Source: Cytophagales bacterium CG12_big_fil_rev_8_21_14_0_65_40_12
GTDB lineage: Bacteria > Bacteroidota > Bacteroidia > Cytophagales > Cyclobacteriaceae
DNA length: 46,268 nt
Assembly (NCBI GenBank): GCA_002786855.1
Contig: PCUU01000012.1
Span: forward strand, 1,821-48,088
Reading direction: 5' to 3'
Shown: in pieces, positions 34,785 through 43,315 of the stretch
Layout: each line of letters begins with the position of its first letter
Numbering within the stretch: position 1 is the stretch's first letter
Made by a program: the position numbers and the translations under genes
The notes under the pieces: model-generated
The model's database searches: none
What the model was told of the DNA's origin: nothing
What the model saw: the letters and a program-made list of their open reading frames with translations, nothing else

Positions 34785-36056
34785 ATGTTGCAGGTCAGTC
34801 AAATAATTGCGGAAAAAGAACGGTTCATTGAAGGTCTAAAAAAGAGGAAGTTTCCTAATGCTGAAGCTACCCTGGCAAAGGCGATTGAGTTGGATGAAAT
34901 GCGGAAATCAAGCCAGCAATCTTTAGATGCGAACTTAGCCGAAGCCAATGCCATTGCCAAAGAAATTGGTGCTTTGATGAAGCAAGGCCAACATGCGGAA
35001 GCAGATAAGATTAAAATCAGAACTGCAGAGCTTAAAGCGCAAAGTAAAGATTTGGCTGAAAAGAAAGAGGAAGTTGAAAAGGAGCTTCAAACTTTATTAT
35101 ATACCATCCCCAACATTCCGCATATTTCTGTGCCTTTTGGTGCTTCTGAAGAGGATAACGAGGTAGTTAAACTCGTTGGAGAGATGCCAGTGCTTCCAGA
35201 AAGTGCACTTCCACATTGGGAATTGATCAAGCAGTATGATATCATTGATTTTGACCTGGGCATAAAAATTACTGGTGCTGGGTTTCCTGTTTTCAAAGGT
35301 AAAGGGGCGCGACTACAAAGGGCTTTGGTTAACTTCTTTTTAGACGAAGCCACCGCTGCCGGTTTTGGCGAAGTACAGCCTCCAATTTTGGTAAATGAAG
35401 CTTCTGGCATCGCTACAGGGCAATTACCAGACAAGGAAGGTCAAATGTATTTTGTGAATAACGACAATCTATATCTTATTCCTACAGCTGAAGTGCCAAT
35501 TACCAACCTTTATAGAGATGTGATACTGAATGAAGACCAGCTTCCTGTAAAACACGCAGGCTTTACGCCTTGCTTTAGAAGAGAGGCTGGCAGCTGGGGA
35601 GCGCATGTTCGCGGCTTGAACAGACTGCATCAATTTGATAAAGTAGAAATCGTACAAATTTGTAAACCAGAAGATTCTTACAAAGCACTCGATGGCATGT
35701 GCAACCATGTGGCTGGTTTGTTAGAAAAACTTGGATTGCACTACCGTATTCTTAGACTTTGCGGGGTAGATATCGGGTTTACATCAGCACTAACCTACGA
35801 TTTTGAAGTGTTTTCTGGAGCCCAGAAAAAATGGTTAGAAGTCAGCTCTGTGAGTAATTTTGAAACTTATCAGGCCAATCGACTGAAATTAAGGTACAAG
35901 GATTCAGACAAAAAGACCCAACTTTTGCATACGCTCAATGGCAGCGCTTTGGCCTTACCAAGAATTATTGCTGCAATACTCGAAAATAACCAAGATGAGC
36001 ATGGCATTAGAATTCCCGAAGTACTTATACCTTATACTGGCTTCGACCGAATTTAG
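34785..36056 (+). CDS. serS: Seryl-tRNA synthetase
   Basis: Class II aminoacyl-tRNA synthetase charging serine tRNAs, including the one at 11.17 kb. The N-terminal long antiparallel coiled coil that grips the tRNA-Ser variable arm spans about residues 25-105. The catalytic core contains GAGFPVFKGKGARLQRALVNFFLD (motif 1), HAGFTPCFRREAGSWGAHVRGLNRLHQFDKVE (motif 2, with the ATP-binding Arg-Glu) and LNGSALALPRIIAAILENNQDEHGIRIPEVL (motif 3). The length (423) is normal. The gene is divergent from rho and is followed after 55 bases by the large adhesin-like gene. Confidence 0.97.
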   Translation: MLQVSQIIAEKERFIEGLKKRKFPNAEATLAKAIELDEMRKSSQQSLDANLAEANAIAKEIGALMKQGQHAEADKIKIRTAELKAQSKDLAEKKEEVEKELQTLLYTIPNIPHISVPFGASEEDNEVVKLVGEMPVLPESALPHWELIKQYDIIDFDLGIKITGAGFPVFKGKGARLQRALVNFFLDEATAAGFGEVQPPILVNEASGIATGQLPDKEGQMYFVNNDNLYLIPTAEVPITNLYRDVILNEDQLPVKHAGFTPCFRREAGSWGAHVRGLNRLHQFDKVEIVQICKPEDSYKALDGMCNHVAGLLEKLGLHYRILRLCGVDIGFTSALTYDFEVFSGAQKKWLEVSSVSNFETYQANRLKLRYKDSDKKTQLLHTLNGSALALPRIIAAILENNQDEHGIRIPEVLIPYTGFDRI

Positions 36057-36111
36057 AATTGGCATAAACTGAACCTATATTAGCGAAGCCAAAACTGCGT
36101 TAAGGTTTAAG

Positions 36112-38520
36112 TTGAAGGTCTTTCTCCACCGTTTTAAGTTTTTATTAGGCTGTGTTCTGGTTTTTTCTGGCCACTGGGTTTTTGCTCAGGAGGCGATTAA
36201 ACTAACAATACAGCCCAATTTCTGCTACACTCCAGAAATGGCACTGGCAATTGGCAGCATTGCCACTATTGAGGGCGACCCTACTAATGAGTTAGAAGGT
36301 TTACAAATTGAAATCAGCAAAAATTTCAACACCGACACAGATACTTTTACTTTTACCTCCATCCATGGCATTACAGGCAATTTCGATAACACCAACGGCA
36401 TTTTCATTCTATCGGGAAAAGCCAGTACTGCTCAATATCAAGAAGCCCTTGATCAGCTGTTCTTCATTTCCTCTTCTACCTTATTCGAAATAAAAACCTT
36501 TAATGCCACGCTCTCCAATCTGGATTTTCTGATTGAAAATGGTCATTTCTACCAATTGTTTCCTATTCCCAACATCACTTGGACCAATGCCCGAAATGAA
36601 GCTGCCAGCAAAGAATTATTTGGTTTAAAGGGTTACTTAGCCACGGTTACCACACAAGCGGAACACGACTTTATTCTCGCGAGAGTCTCGGGCACCGCTT
36701 GGATTGGCGCAAGCGATGAGAACGTTGAAGGCGATTGGCGATGGGTTACTGGCCCTGAAGCACTTGAAAATGGAGGATTAGGAAGACCTATCAATAATGG
36801 TTTTACCTTCTGGGACAATGGCGAGCCCAACAACAGTGGCGATGAAGACTACGCGCATATGATGGACTGGTCAACGCCACCAGGAAGGTGGAACGACTTG
36901 CCCAATGCAGGAGGGGCAGGGCAATATGTGCCAACGGGTTACATTGTTGAATATGGCGGGCAAGTTGGCGAACCAGATATCTTGGCCAACATTTCGGGGA
37001 CAAGCCAAATTGAAATTGGCCAGAATGTTGAGATTTCGGGGCCAAATTCTGTCTGCCCAAACCTGATCGGAGCAACTTATTCCATCCCAGATATTCCAGG
37101 TTATGTGATTACATTTTCTGTAAGTGGTGGTCAAATTAATCCCATTTCTAACCAACAGAACGAAGTTTTTATCAATTGGGGAAATACAAATCCCTCAGCC
37201 GAGGTCAAGGTGATCATAAGCAACATCAGTGGACAATGCCTGTATGAATCTATATTGGCCGTAGTCGTCAACGAACAATTAATGCCCTCAATTCCAACAG
37301 GCAACACTTATATCTGTTTCGATGAACTTAGTAATGAATTCACCTATACGGCCATCAGTTCGCCCGGCTCAAATTATAATTGGCACATCACGGGAGGACA
37401 AATAGTATCAGGACAGGGCAGCAGCCAAATTCAAGTGCTTTGGAACAGCCCTGGAATTGGAACCCTTTACTTCACTGAATCAACAACCACCGCCACAGAT
37501 ATTTGTGAAGGTGATTCACCGGTCCTGGAAATTGACATTCGTGAGTCGATCGAGTTTGAAGAAGAAATTACGCATGTAAGTTGTTTTGGCGGTAATGATG
37601 GAGCTTTGGAAATTACCATAACTCAAGGCAAAGGCCCAATTAGCTACGTTTGGGAAACTTCAAACCAAGGAACGACCAACCAAAATCGAATATCTGGGCT
37701 TACAGCAGGAAATTATTCCGTAAAAATCAATGCTGCTGATTGTATTAAGGAATTCAGTTTCACCATTGCCCAACCTGCTCAACTCACGGGTACAATTGAA
37801 CCTAGTAACGTACTCTGTTTTGGTGAGGCTACAGGCAGCGCAATCGCCAATATTACAGGTGGCACAGGTGCCTATACCTATAAATGGAGTATCAATGGAT
37901 TAAACGCACCTTCCATCAACGGATTAAGCAAAGGGGAATATACCTTAGAAGTAACAGACGAAAATAATTGCACGCTCAATTTGACTTATAATATCGATGA
38001 ACCGCCTCTTTTAGTACTCGATTCGATCCGCTCGACTTTAATTTCCTGTCCAAACGGAAACGATGGAACATTAGAAGCTTTCGTAAGTGGTGGAACCCCG
38101 CCCTACAGCTATGCATGGGATTTATCTGATGATATTGTTGCCTTGGCCACAGGTTTTCCTAAAGGCGAGTATGCCGTGGTGATCACCGATGCTAACGGAT
38201 GTACAACCAGCGGTGCTCAAACCGTAACCGAAGCCATCCCAAAGATCTTTTTACCTACTGCCTTTTCCCCAAATGGGGATGGCGTAAATGATACCTTTGG
38301 CCCAACGACCAGTTGCCCCTTCGAATTCTTTATGACGATTTACAATCGTTGGGGCAGTGTGATTTTTCATACGAATTCCACAACCAATCAATGGGACGGT
38401 CGAATGAACGGCCAGCCTGCGCAAAGTGGCCAATATACTTATATTGCAGCCTGGAAAATCCAAGCAAATGATAGGATTATCGCTGAAGAACGAACGGGAA
38501 AAATCAACCTCATCAATTAG
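36112..38520 (+). CDS. Secreted C-type lectin / SprB-repeat protein with type IX secretion sorting domain
   Basis: An 802-residue predicted cell-surface or secreted protein. Signal peptide 1-25 (FLLGCVLVFSGHWVFAQ); a cadherin-like region (about 30-135); a C-type lectin-like domain (about 145-283) with WIGASD, WDNGEPNNSGDEDYAHM (EPN sugar-site motif, 238-240) and WND (260-262); Ig/PKD-like modules (about 300-480); three SprB-type repeats (about 495-555, 565-625, 640-705), each opening with V/I-x-CxGxxxG and containing a SYxW or TYKW strand and a K/AGEYxVxI turn; and a gliding-motility-associated C-terminal domain (IFLPTAFSPNGDGVND onward), the type B sorting signal of type IX secretion. The start is TTG at 36112: an in-frame stop lies at 36070-36072 and no ATG lies between, and the TTG gives a perfect signal peptide. 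Probable role: adhesion or carbohydrate binding at the surface. Confidence 0.87.
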   Translation: MKVFLHRFKFLLGCVLVFSGHWVFAQEAIKLTIQPNFCYTPEMALAIGSIATIEGDPTNELEGLQIEISKNFNTDTDTFTFTSIHGITGNFDNTNGIFILSGKASTAQYQEALDQLFFISSSTLFEIKTFNATLSNLDFLIENGHFYQLFPIPNITWTNARNEAASKELFGLKGYLATVTTQAEHDFILARVSGTAWIGASDENVEGDWRWVTGPEALENGGLGRPINNGFTFWDNGEPNNSGDEDYAHMMDWSTPPGRWNDLPNAGGAGQYVPTGYIVEYGGQVGEPDILANISGTSQIEIGQNVEISGPNSVCPNLIGATYSIPDIPGYVITFSVSGGQINPISNQQNEVFINWGNTNPSAEVKVIISNISGQCLYESILAVVVNEQLMPSIPTGNTYICFDELSNEFTYTAISSPGSNYNWHITGGQIVSGQGSSQIQVLWNSPGIGTLYFTESTTTATDICEGDSPVLEIDIRESIEFEEEITHVSCFGGNDGALEITITQGKGPISYVWETSNQGTTNQNRISGLTAGNYSVKINAADCIKEFSFTIAQPAQLTGTIEPSNVLCFGEATGSAIANITGGTGAYTYKWSINGLNAPSINGLSKGEYTLEVTDENNCTLNLTYNIDEPPLLVLDSIRSTLISCPNGNDGTLEAFVSGGTPPYSYAWDLSDDIVALATGFPKGEYAVVITDANGCTTSGAQTVTEAIPKIFLPTAFSPNGDGVNDTFGPTTSCPFEFFMTIYNRWGSVIFHTNSTTNQWDGRMNGQPAQSGQYTYIAAWKIQANDRIIAEERTGKINLIN

Positions 38521-38522
38521 GT

Positions 38523-38993
38523 ATGGAAATAAGAAAAGGAACTAAGGACGATTTAGCGCAAGTTTTCGAGCTTATAAAAGAATTGGCTGAATACGAAAAA
38601 GCCCCAGAACAAGTCAATAATTCTGTGGCCAGAATGGAAGAAGATGGCTTTGGCGAGAAACCGATTTTCGAATTCTTTGTTGCAGAAGAAGGCCATGATA
38701 TTATTGGAACAGCCATTTTTTATTATCGCTATTCTACTTGGAAAGGAAAGGCCATTTATCTTGAAGATTTAATTGTTCGTGAAGCGAAAAGAGGAAGTGG
38801 AACTGGAAAAAAATTGCTAGACGCCATCGTGAACGAAGCAAAAAGAGTTGACGCCCGTCAGGTGATGTGGCAAGTGCTCGATTGGAACGAACCCGCCATT
38901 AACTTCTATAAAAAGCTCGGTACTGATTTAGATACAGGATGGATCAACTGCAAATTAGAATATGATCAAATCCAAAATTACTCTACAGACTGA
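38523..38993 (+). CDS. GNAT family N-acetyltransferase, diamine acetyltransferase-like
   Basis: Acetyl-CoA-dependent acetyltransferase of 156 residues. It begins EIRKGTKDDLAQVFELIKELAEYEKAPEQV, close to the SSAT-like (spermidine/diamine) branch, and has the acetyl-CoA pyrophosphate loop as REAKRGSGTGKKLLDAI (R/Q-x2-G-x-G/A type) after EDLIV. The C-terminal block WNEPAINFYKKLGT is typical. The substrate is not certain. The last four codons and the TGA (38991-38993) fall within the left copy of the 32-bp repeat that brackets the McrBC cassette, so the gene's end is shared with the repeat but its frame is intact. It starts two bases after the adhesin stop codon. Confidence 0.88.
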   Translation: MEIRKGTKDDLAQVFELIKELAEYEKAPEQVNNSVARMEEDGFGEKPIFEFFVAEEGHDIIGTAIFYYRYSTWKGKAIYLEDLIVREAKRGSGTGKKLLDAIVNEAKRVDARQVMWQVLDWNEPAINFYKKLGTDLDTGWINCKLEYDQIQNYSTD

Positions 38994-39007
38994 AGTAAAG
39001 TTCGGAA
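38976..39007. repeat. Left copy of a perfect 32-bp direct repeat flanking the McrBC cassette
   Basis: The 32 bases from AATTACTC to GTTCGGAA are identical to 42276-42307, an offset of exactly 3300. This copy contains the last codons and stop of the GNAT gene and, on the other strand, a stranded 3' tail (RTLLQSVE and stop) of the DUF4286 gene. That indicates both genes once converged here with a 16-base overlap and that the cassette inserted with duplication of this segment. Confidence 0.95.
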
Positions 39008-39053
39008 ATCACACTTAGCCATCAATTCATTAATATTAGTAGTTGTGCATATT

Positions 39054-40328
39054 TCAATTGATTGTAGGAAGCTTTAACCCAAGCTTAAAAATATCATAAT
39101 ATTTAGGTATAACTGTATCTCTTAAGTTAATTTCTTCTAGGTTATCAAATCCGTTTTCCTGATCAGGATAAATAATTAGGCAATCGATCGTTTTTCCTTT
39201 CTCAATACCTAGAGTTTCATACACCTTTTCGAGTCTTGCATATCCGCTTACTTGGCGGATATCTTCATGGTTTACCCCATTCAAATACTTTAGTTTGTAC
39301 TTGGTGTCAATCACCATTTTAAATTCAGGATGGTTCAGTAAGAAGTCTAATTCACTTCCCGAACCTTTGAATTGAAACTGGACTTGTTTCTGAAATCTAT
39401 CCTTTAACAAGCCAAGGGCATAGAGTTCAAACAGCTTACTCATGTCTATCCAGAATGGAGGTGTTTTTATTATCTGCTTTTTGGTGTTCGAAATGTTATA
39501 GCCAAACCGCTTTAGAATGAGCTTGGCCAGGTCCATAGCGGGTTTATATTCTTTATAGAAGGCGTTGACCTTAGTGCTCTTTATTTCAGAAAGTTCTATT
39601 TCGTCCGAAACAGTATGAAATGCAGGATTGATGAAGTTAAAAGTATCTGTTAGTTCTCGATGACTAGCCAATTGTGTGTAATTGGGCAGATATCTTTTAA
39701 CGAACGTTAGAGCCTTTTTTAGTAATCGGTTTTCGAGATTGTTTAATCCGTATTCCTCAAAAGTACAGACAGTGTAGAGGTTTTTATTTTGAAGTAAATT
39801 CTGCTTGATCGTTTTGCCAACCGATATTTTACCCTTAACCCTGCTATTTAGGTTTTGCTCAACTCTGTAATAAGATTTCTTTAATCCTTTTCTGACAATT
39901 GTTTTAATAAGGCTCAAAAACTCTACAACCAAGAAGGGGGTTAGCAGATCTCGTTTTTGCTCGATTTCGATAGGTGGTTCATTCCATTTTACCTCAAAAA
40001 GCTCATTGATTTCGGTAGCTAGATCTGAATGCCTTAGACAAGAGAAGAGCATTTTTATAAAATCAACCTCGCTGTTCTGCTTATTCAGTTTTGGGCTTAT
40101 GCAAATTGCGGCTCTCTCAGGCACTATCCAGTCAACCCCGATAAAGTAGCTGGTCTCTATTTTATAATTGGTTTCAGTGCGCTTAATGATGTAGCAGGGT
40201 AAGCTTACATCTTGGCTATTGCGTATTTTATTGAAAAGCGTTTCATAACGCTGCTCAACAAGCAGTGATGAATCATTTGGGAATGTTTCATTCTGATGTT
40301 CTCGATATGCAAGTAGCTTAAAATCCAA
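39054..40328 (-). CDS. mcrC: McrC-like 5-methylcytosine restriction nuclease subunit
   Basis: Nuclease partner of the McrB GTPase in a type IV restriction system that cleaves modified DNA. The N-terminal region (1-130) is a beta-rich McrB-interaction domain with WIVPERAAICISPKLN. The C-terminal PD-(D/E)xK nuclease has SELDFLL (D328) and VIDTKYK (D341, K343), preceded by WIDMSKLFELYALGLL, the family's helical element. The length (424) is in the normal range for McrC. The only available start is TTG at 40326-40328: an in-frame stop lies just upstream and the next Met is at residue 93. It overlaps the end of mcrB by 11 bases, so expression is probably coupled. It lies inside the segment bracketed by the 32-bp repeats. 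Confidence 0.9.
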   Translation of the reverse strand: MDFKLLAYREHQNETFPNDSSLLVEQRYETLFNKIRNSQDVSLPCYIIKRTETNYKIETSYFIGVDWIVPERAAICISPKLNKQNSEVDFIKMLFSCLRHSDLATEINELFEVKWNEPPIEIEQKRDLLTPFLVVEFLSLIKTIVRKGLKKSYYRVEQNLNSRVKGKISVGKTIKQNLLQNKNLYTVCTFEEYGLNNLENRLLKKALTFVKRYLPNYTQLASHRELTDTFNFINPAFHTVSDEIELSEIKSTKVNAFYKEYKPAMDLAKLILKRFGYNISNTKKQIIKTPPFWIDMSKLFELYALGLLKDRFQKQVQFQFKGSGSELDFLLNHPEFKMVIDTKYKLKYLNGVNHEDIRQVSGYARLEKVYETLGIEKGKTIDCLIIYPDQENGFDNLEEINLRDTVIPKYYDIFKLGLKLPTIN

Positions 40329-42207
40329 AACCTGAAATTTCTTTTAACTTGTCTTTAGCCGATTCTAACAGGATGCCATCTTTGATGTACTCGTTAAGTA
40401 TTGGCAAAATTTCATATTGTAGTCTCATCTTAAGTTCTTCTGTTTGATCTTCTACTGAGCCCTCTTTTATCATGAAATAGCTATGGCCTAGTTGTACATC
40501 TTTATAGTCAAAATCAGAAGCCAAGTGCTCTGAATTGGTATTGTCTTCTTTAACAAAAAGCGCTGATACTAACCTGAAGAGTTCTTTGGCTTTTTCATTA
40601 TTGATTATCTCGATATTGGGCAATACATCTACAAAAGCGAATCGTCTTTTAATCGCATAGTCAATATGGCCAACGCTTCGGTCCGCTGTGTTCATAGTAC
40701 CTATGATGTAAAGGTTATCTGGCAATACAAGAGAATTATCTCCATCAATACCATAAATGCTTTGTACGGATTCATTTCTGTATTCCAATGCATAGATCAA
40801 TTCACCAAGTACTGAAGGCAGGTTCGCTCGGTTAATTTCATCAATAATAAGCACATGATTTATTGAAGCTTGCTTTAGCCTATCAACAAAAGCGATAAAA
40901 TCACTTTGTATGGCTAGTAAGCTTGACTGAATGAAATCGTCATCGAAAGTGCTAGGGTTATTATAATTTTCCCAAGTAAATGACTCTTCAATATCGATCC
41001 AGGTAGGCATAACCCAACTACCGTCTCGAAAAATTTCATACCTCAATTTTCCAATTCCGCTGTAATTATTTTTATACCAAACATCCAGAAGTCTTACTTC
41101 GTGATTATTATTAAAGTAATAAGGAACATGAGTAGATTCCTTTAAGCTTTGCTTCATTAAGAGATAATCAAGATACTTAGCTGCTATAAAGTCTTCTTCA
41201 GATAGCGAGGTTGCAAATTTTGCAGACATGGCACTTCGCGCAAACTTTGCAAGCGTCTTGTTTTCTACTTCGTATTTAACATTGCCATTTTCATTTGTTT
41301 TGGATATTATGCCTCGAACAAAATCTTCATAAGAATAGGAGGGGTGAAACTGCACCAAAACAAACTGATCCGAAGACTCAAGCTTCTCTTTTTGTTGTTT
41401 CTTATTAGAAGAAACCGAACCAAAAATCATCTCCTCAGCAATGTCTTTAGCTGTATAGGTTTTGCCTGTTCCAGGAGGACCTTGGAGAATAATTTGCTTC
41501 TTCGCTTTTAAAACATCAGTATTTTTTGTCATGTTTTTACGTACTAAAAGTTGTGTATACCAATTATTGATAAAATTCCATGTCAAAGTGCTTGGATCAG
41601 TTGCTTTTTGTAAAGTTCCTTGCGGTTGCGGAAAATCTGTTGTGCCACTATAAAATTCTAATACTTCTACCTCTCTGAAGTTTTCATTGAAGTATTTTTC
41701 CGTTAGTTCTTTATCCTTGAAGTTCTCACTAGTCACTTTACAAAGTGCCAATATCCTTTTCCCTTCTTTGACACAAACAATATCACCAATGGTCATTATT
41801 GTTTTAAAATCTATGCATTGTCGGTTATCCCACTCCCCAGTAGCAATTAATGGAGGCTCTTCGTATAGCAGCTTGATTGAATCTATCTCCATACCACCTC
41901 TTCCTTGGGGAAGAAACATCTGCAAATGCCAATAAGTAATTGGATAGTTCTTGTTAACTACTCTAAACCCAAACTCCTCTTCAAATTTAAAACGATTTGC
42001 TCTGCTACTGTTGAAGAAGCTCGGCTCAAGATTGACCCCAGCAAGTTTAGCAGCTTCTGAAACTATTAATTTATACGGATACTCTTTATTATTTATTTCT
42101 ACAGCGTAAGTTGTTCCAACTCGTTTTGCGGGAATGCCTTTCTCATTAATCTTAGCCGCGGCTTCATTAATCAAATCTTTGGTTAGAAAATTGAGCTTAC
42201 CATCCAT
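40318..42207 (-). CDS. mcrB: McrB-like AAA+ GTPase with EVE-like modified-base-binding N terminus
   Basis: Motor subunit of a type IV restriction system. Residue numbers count from the ATG at 42207 (the frame extends three codons to a TTG). Residues about 1-90 include NKEYPYKLIVSEAAKLAG...FFNSSRANRFKFEEEFGF, resembling the N-terminal module of ScoMcrA-type enzymes. Residues about 92-195 (YWHLQM...GDIVCVKEGKRILALCKVTSE...VEVLEFY) look like an EVE/PUA-type domain, known to bind modified bases. The AAA+ GTPase follows with Walker A GPPGTGKT (243-250), Walker B VLIIDE (452-457) and the McrB signature MNTADRS (505-511), then RRFAF. Domain calls for the N terminus are by eye. It is the first gene of the cassette; the 60 bases between its start and the right repeat should hold the promoter, but none is clear. 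Confidence 0.9.
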   Translation of the reverse strand: MDGKLNFLTKDLINEAAAKINEKGIPAKRVGTTYAVEINNKEYPYKLIVSEAAKLAGVNLEPSFFNSSRANRFKFEEEFGFRVVNKNYPITYWHLQMFLPQGRGGMEIDSIKLLYEEPPLIATGEWDNRQCIDFKTIMTIGDIVCVKEGKRILALCKVTSENFKDKELTEKYFNENFREVEVLEFYSGTTDFPQPQGTLQKATDPSTLTWNFINNWYTQLLVRKNMTKNTDVLKAKKQIILQGPPGTGKTYTAKDIAEEMIFGSVSSNKKQQKEKLESSDQFVLVQFHPSYSYEDFVRGIISKTNENGNVKYEVENKTLAKFARSAMSAKFATSLSEEDFIAAKYLDYLLMKQSLKESTHVPYYFNNNHEVRLLDVWYKNNYSGIGKLRYEIFRDGSWVMPTWIDIEESFTWENYNNPSTFDDDFIQSSLLAIQSDFIAFVDRLKQASINHVLIIDEINRANLPSVLGELIYALEYRNESVQSIYGIDGDNSLVLPDNLYIIGTMNTADRSVGHIDYAIKRRFAFVDVLPNIEIINNEKAKELFRLVSALFVKEDNTNSEHLASDFDYKDVQLGHSYFMIKEGSVEDQTEELKMRLQYEILPILNEYIKDGILLESAKDKLKEISGFGF

Positions 42208-42275
42208 TATTCCCAACTAAATTTAATTTTTTACTCTGCCATTAAGGTAAACTTTTTATTTGTTCTAGACCTGAT

Positions 42276-42307
42276 AATTACTCTACAGACTGAAGTAAAG
42301 TTCGGAA
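42276..42307. repeat. Right copy of the 32-bp direct repeat flanking the McrBC cassette
   Basis: Identical to 38976-39007. On the minus strand it encodes the last nine residues (FRTLLQSVE) and the stop codon of the intact DUF4286 gene, so this copy belongs to the functional 3' end of that gene. No inverted repeats were seen just inside either copy and no recombinase is encoded between them. Confidence 0.95.
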
Positions 42308-42580
42308 TGAAACAAACTTGCCAGGAAAAGCCTCTTGACTCTTTTGCTGAAGCGCTGGTGAATGTTGTGCCACATAGGTTTGGACTTTGAGCAAGTCATC
42401 AGCGAAGTACTGAATGCTGTAGGACGTTGAATCTTCCTCTTCCCTCATTACCCTAAAAAACTTGAACTCAACAAAAGTACCTGTCGCCATCACTTCTGGA
42501 ATATGAATGTCGCGCATCCACACCTTCCAATCCTCTTCCACAGACTTTTCGATAGCCACAGTAACATTGTATAAGATCAT
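42278..42580 (-). CDS. DUF4286 family protein
   Basis: About 100 residues matching the DUF4286 family common in Bacteroidota: ILYNVTVAIEKSVEEDWKVWMRDIHIPEVMATGTF is the characteristic opening, and YSIQYFADDLLKVQTYVAQHSPALQQKSQEAFPGKFVSFRTLLQ the typical second half. The pattern suggests a dimeric alpha/beta-barrel (ABM-like) fold; no biochemical role is known. Two ATG codons are possible (42586 and 42580); I prefer the second because family members usually start MIxYNVTV. The 3' end lies inside the right copy of the 32-bp repeat; before insertion of the McrBC cassette this gene would have overlapped the end of the GNAT gene by 16 bases. Confidence 0.87.
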   Translation of the reverse strand: MILYNVTVAIEKSVEEDWKVWMRDIHIPEVMATGTFVEFKFFRVMREEEDSTSYSIQYFADDLLKVQTYVAQHSPALQQKSQEAFPGKFVSFRTLLQSVE

Positions 42581-42661
42581 ATGCATTAGATTTACTGCAA
42601 ATTTATCAGAATCATTTAAGACCTCTAAAACATTTCAGAATGTTAAGGGCTTTTCTTCATT

Positions 42662-43315
42662 ATGCTTGAAAAATTACTTTCAACGGGAATCAGAAATCAA
42701 AGGTTGGCAACGGCCTTTTTGATCGCTACTCACCTAGCAGGTGCTATTGGACTGATCTATGAGCCCACCAGGGCACTTTTTCAAAATCTTACTCCATTGA
42801 ATCTACTGGTTACTGCAGGCATTATATTCCATTTCGAAAAAGGAAAAAGTGCTCACTACTTTATATTCATAATCACCACCTTTCTTATTGGCTATTTTGT
42901 CGAAGTGCTGGGTGTAAAAACTGGGCTAATCTTCGGAGAATATGTTTATGGCAATACTCTAGGTTTCAAAGTATTTGACGTTCCGCTGTCTATAGGTTTA
43001 AATTGGGCAATCCTTATCTACGTCTCAGGAATAACCAGTAACCGCCTAACAAAGAATTTTTGGCTTCGCATTGTCTTAGGTGCGCTAATCATGCTGCTCT
43101 TGGACTTTCTAATCGAACCCGCAGCAATTGCGTTCGATTTTTGGACTTGGTTTACCATTGAGGTGCCCATGCAAAATTACATTGGCTGGTTCTTGCTGTC
43201 ATTCTTGCTCCATGCATTTTTTCAAAAACTTCGTTTCGAAAAAATAAACCCATTGGCCGTGATACTTTTAATTATTCAGTTTTTCTTTTTTGCATTGTTG
43301 AACATATTTTACTAA
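42662..43315 (+). CDS. cruF: Carotenoid 1,2-hydratase, CruF-like
   Basis: Polytopic membrane protein (217 residues, about six or seven helices) of the CruF/bisanhydrobacterioruberin hydratase family, which adds water across the 1,2 double bond of an acyclic carotenoid end to give a tertiary hydroxyl. Family features: HFEKGKSAHYFIFIITTFLIGYFVEVLGVKTG with E/H residues in the membrane, then IFGEYVYGNTLGFKVFDVPLSIGLNWAILIY, the best conserved block, and LLDFLIEPAAIAFDFWTW. It is the first gene of the carotenoid set and is followed by crtZ after 39 bases. With crtZ it predicts a monocyclic carotenoid with one hydroxylated ring and one 1'-hydroxy acyclic end (saproxanthin/flexixanthin type). That product is an inference. 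Confidence 0.88.
   Translation: MLEKLLSTGIRNQRLATAFLIATHLAGAIGLIYEPTRALFQNLTPLNLLVTAGIIFHFEKGKSAHYFIFIITTFLIGYFVEVLGVKTGLIFGEYVYGNTLGFKVFDVPLSIGLNWAILIYVSGITSNRLTKNFWLRIVLGALIMLLLDFLIEPAAIAFDFWTWFTIEVPMQNYIGWFLLSFLLHAFFQKLRFEKINPLAVILLIIQFFFFALLNIFY

Noticed and set aside
42208-42216. McrB start at TTG 42216
   Set aside because: An ATG three codons downstream is the more likely start; the three extra residues add nothing recognisable.
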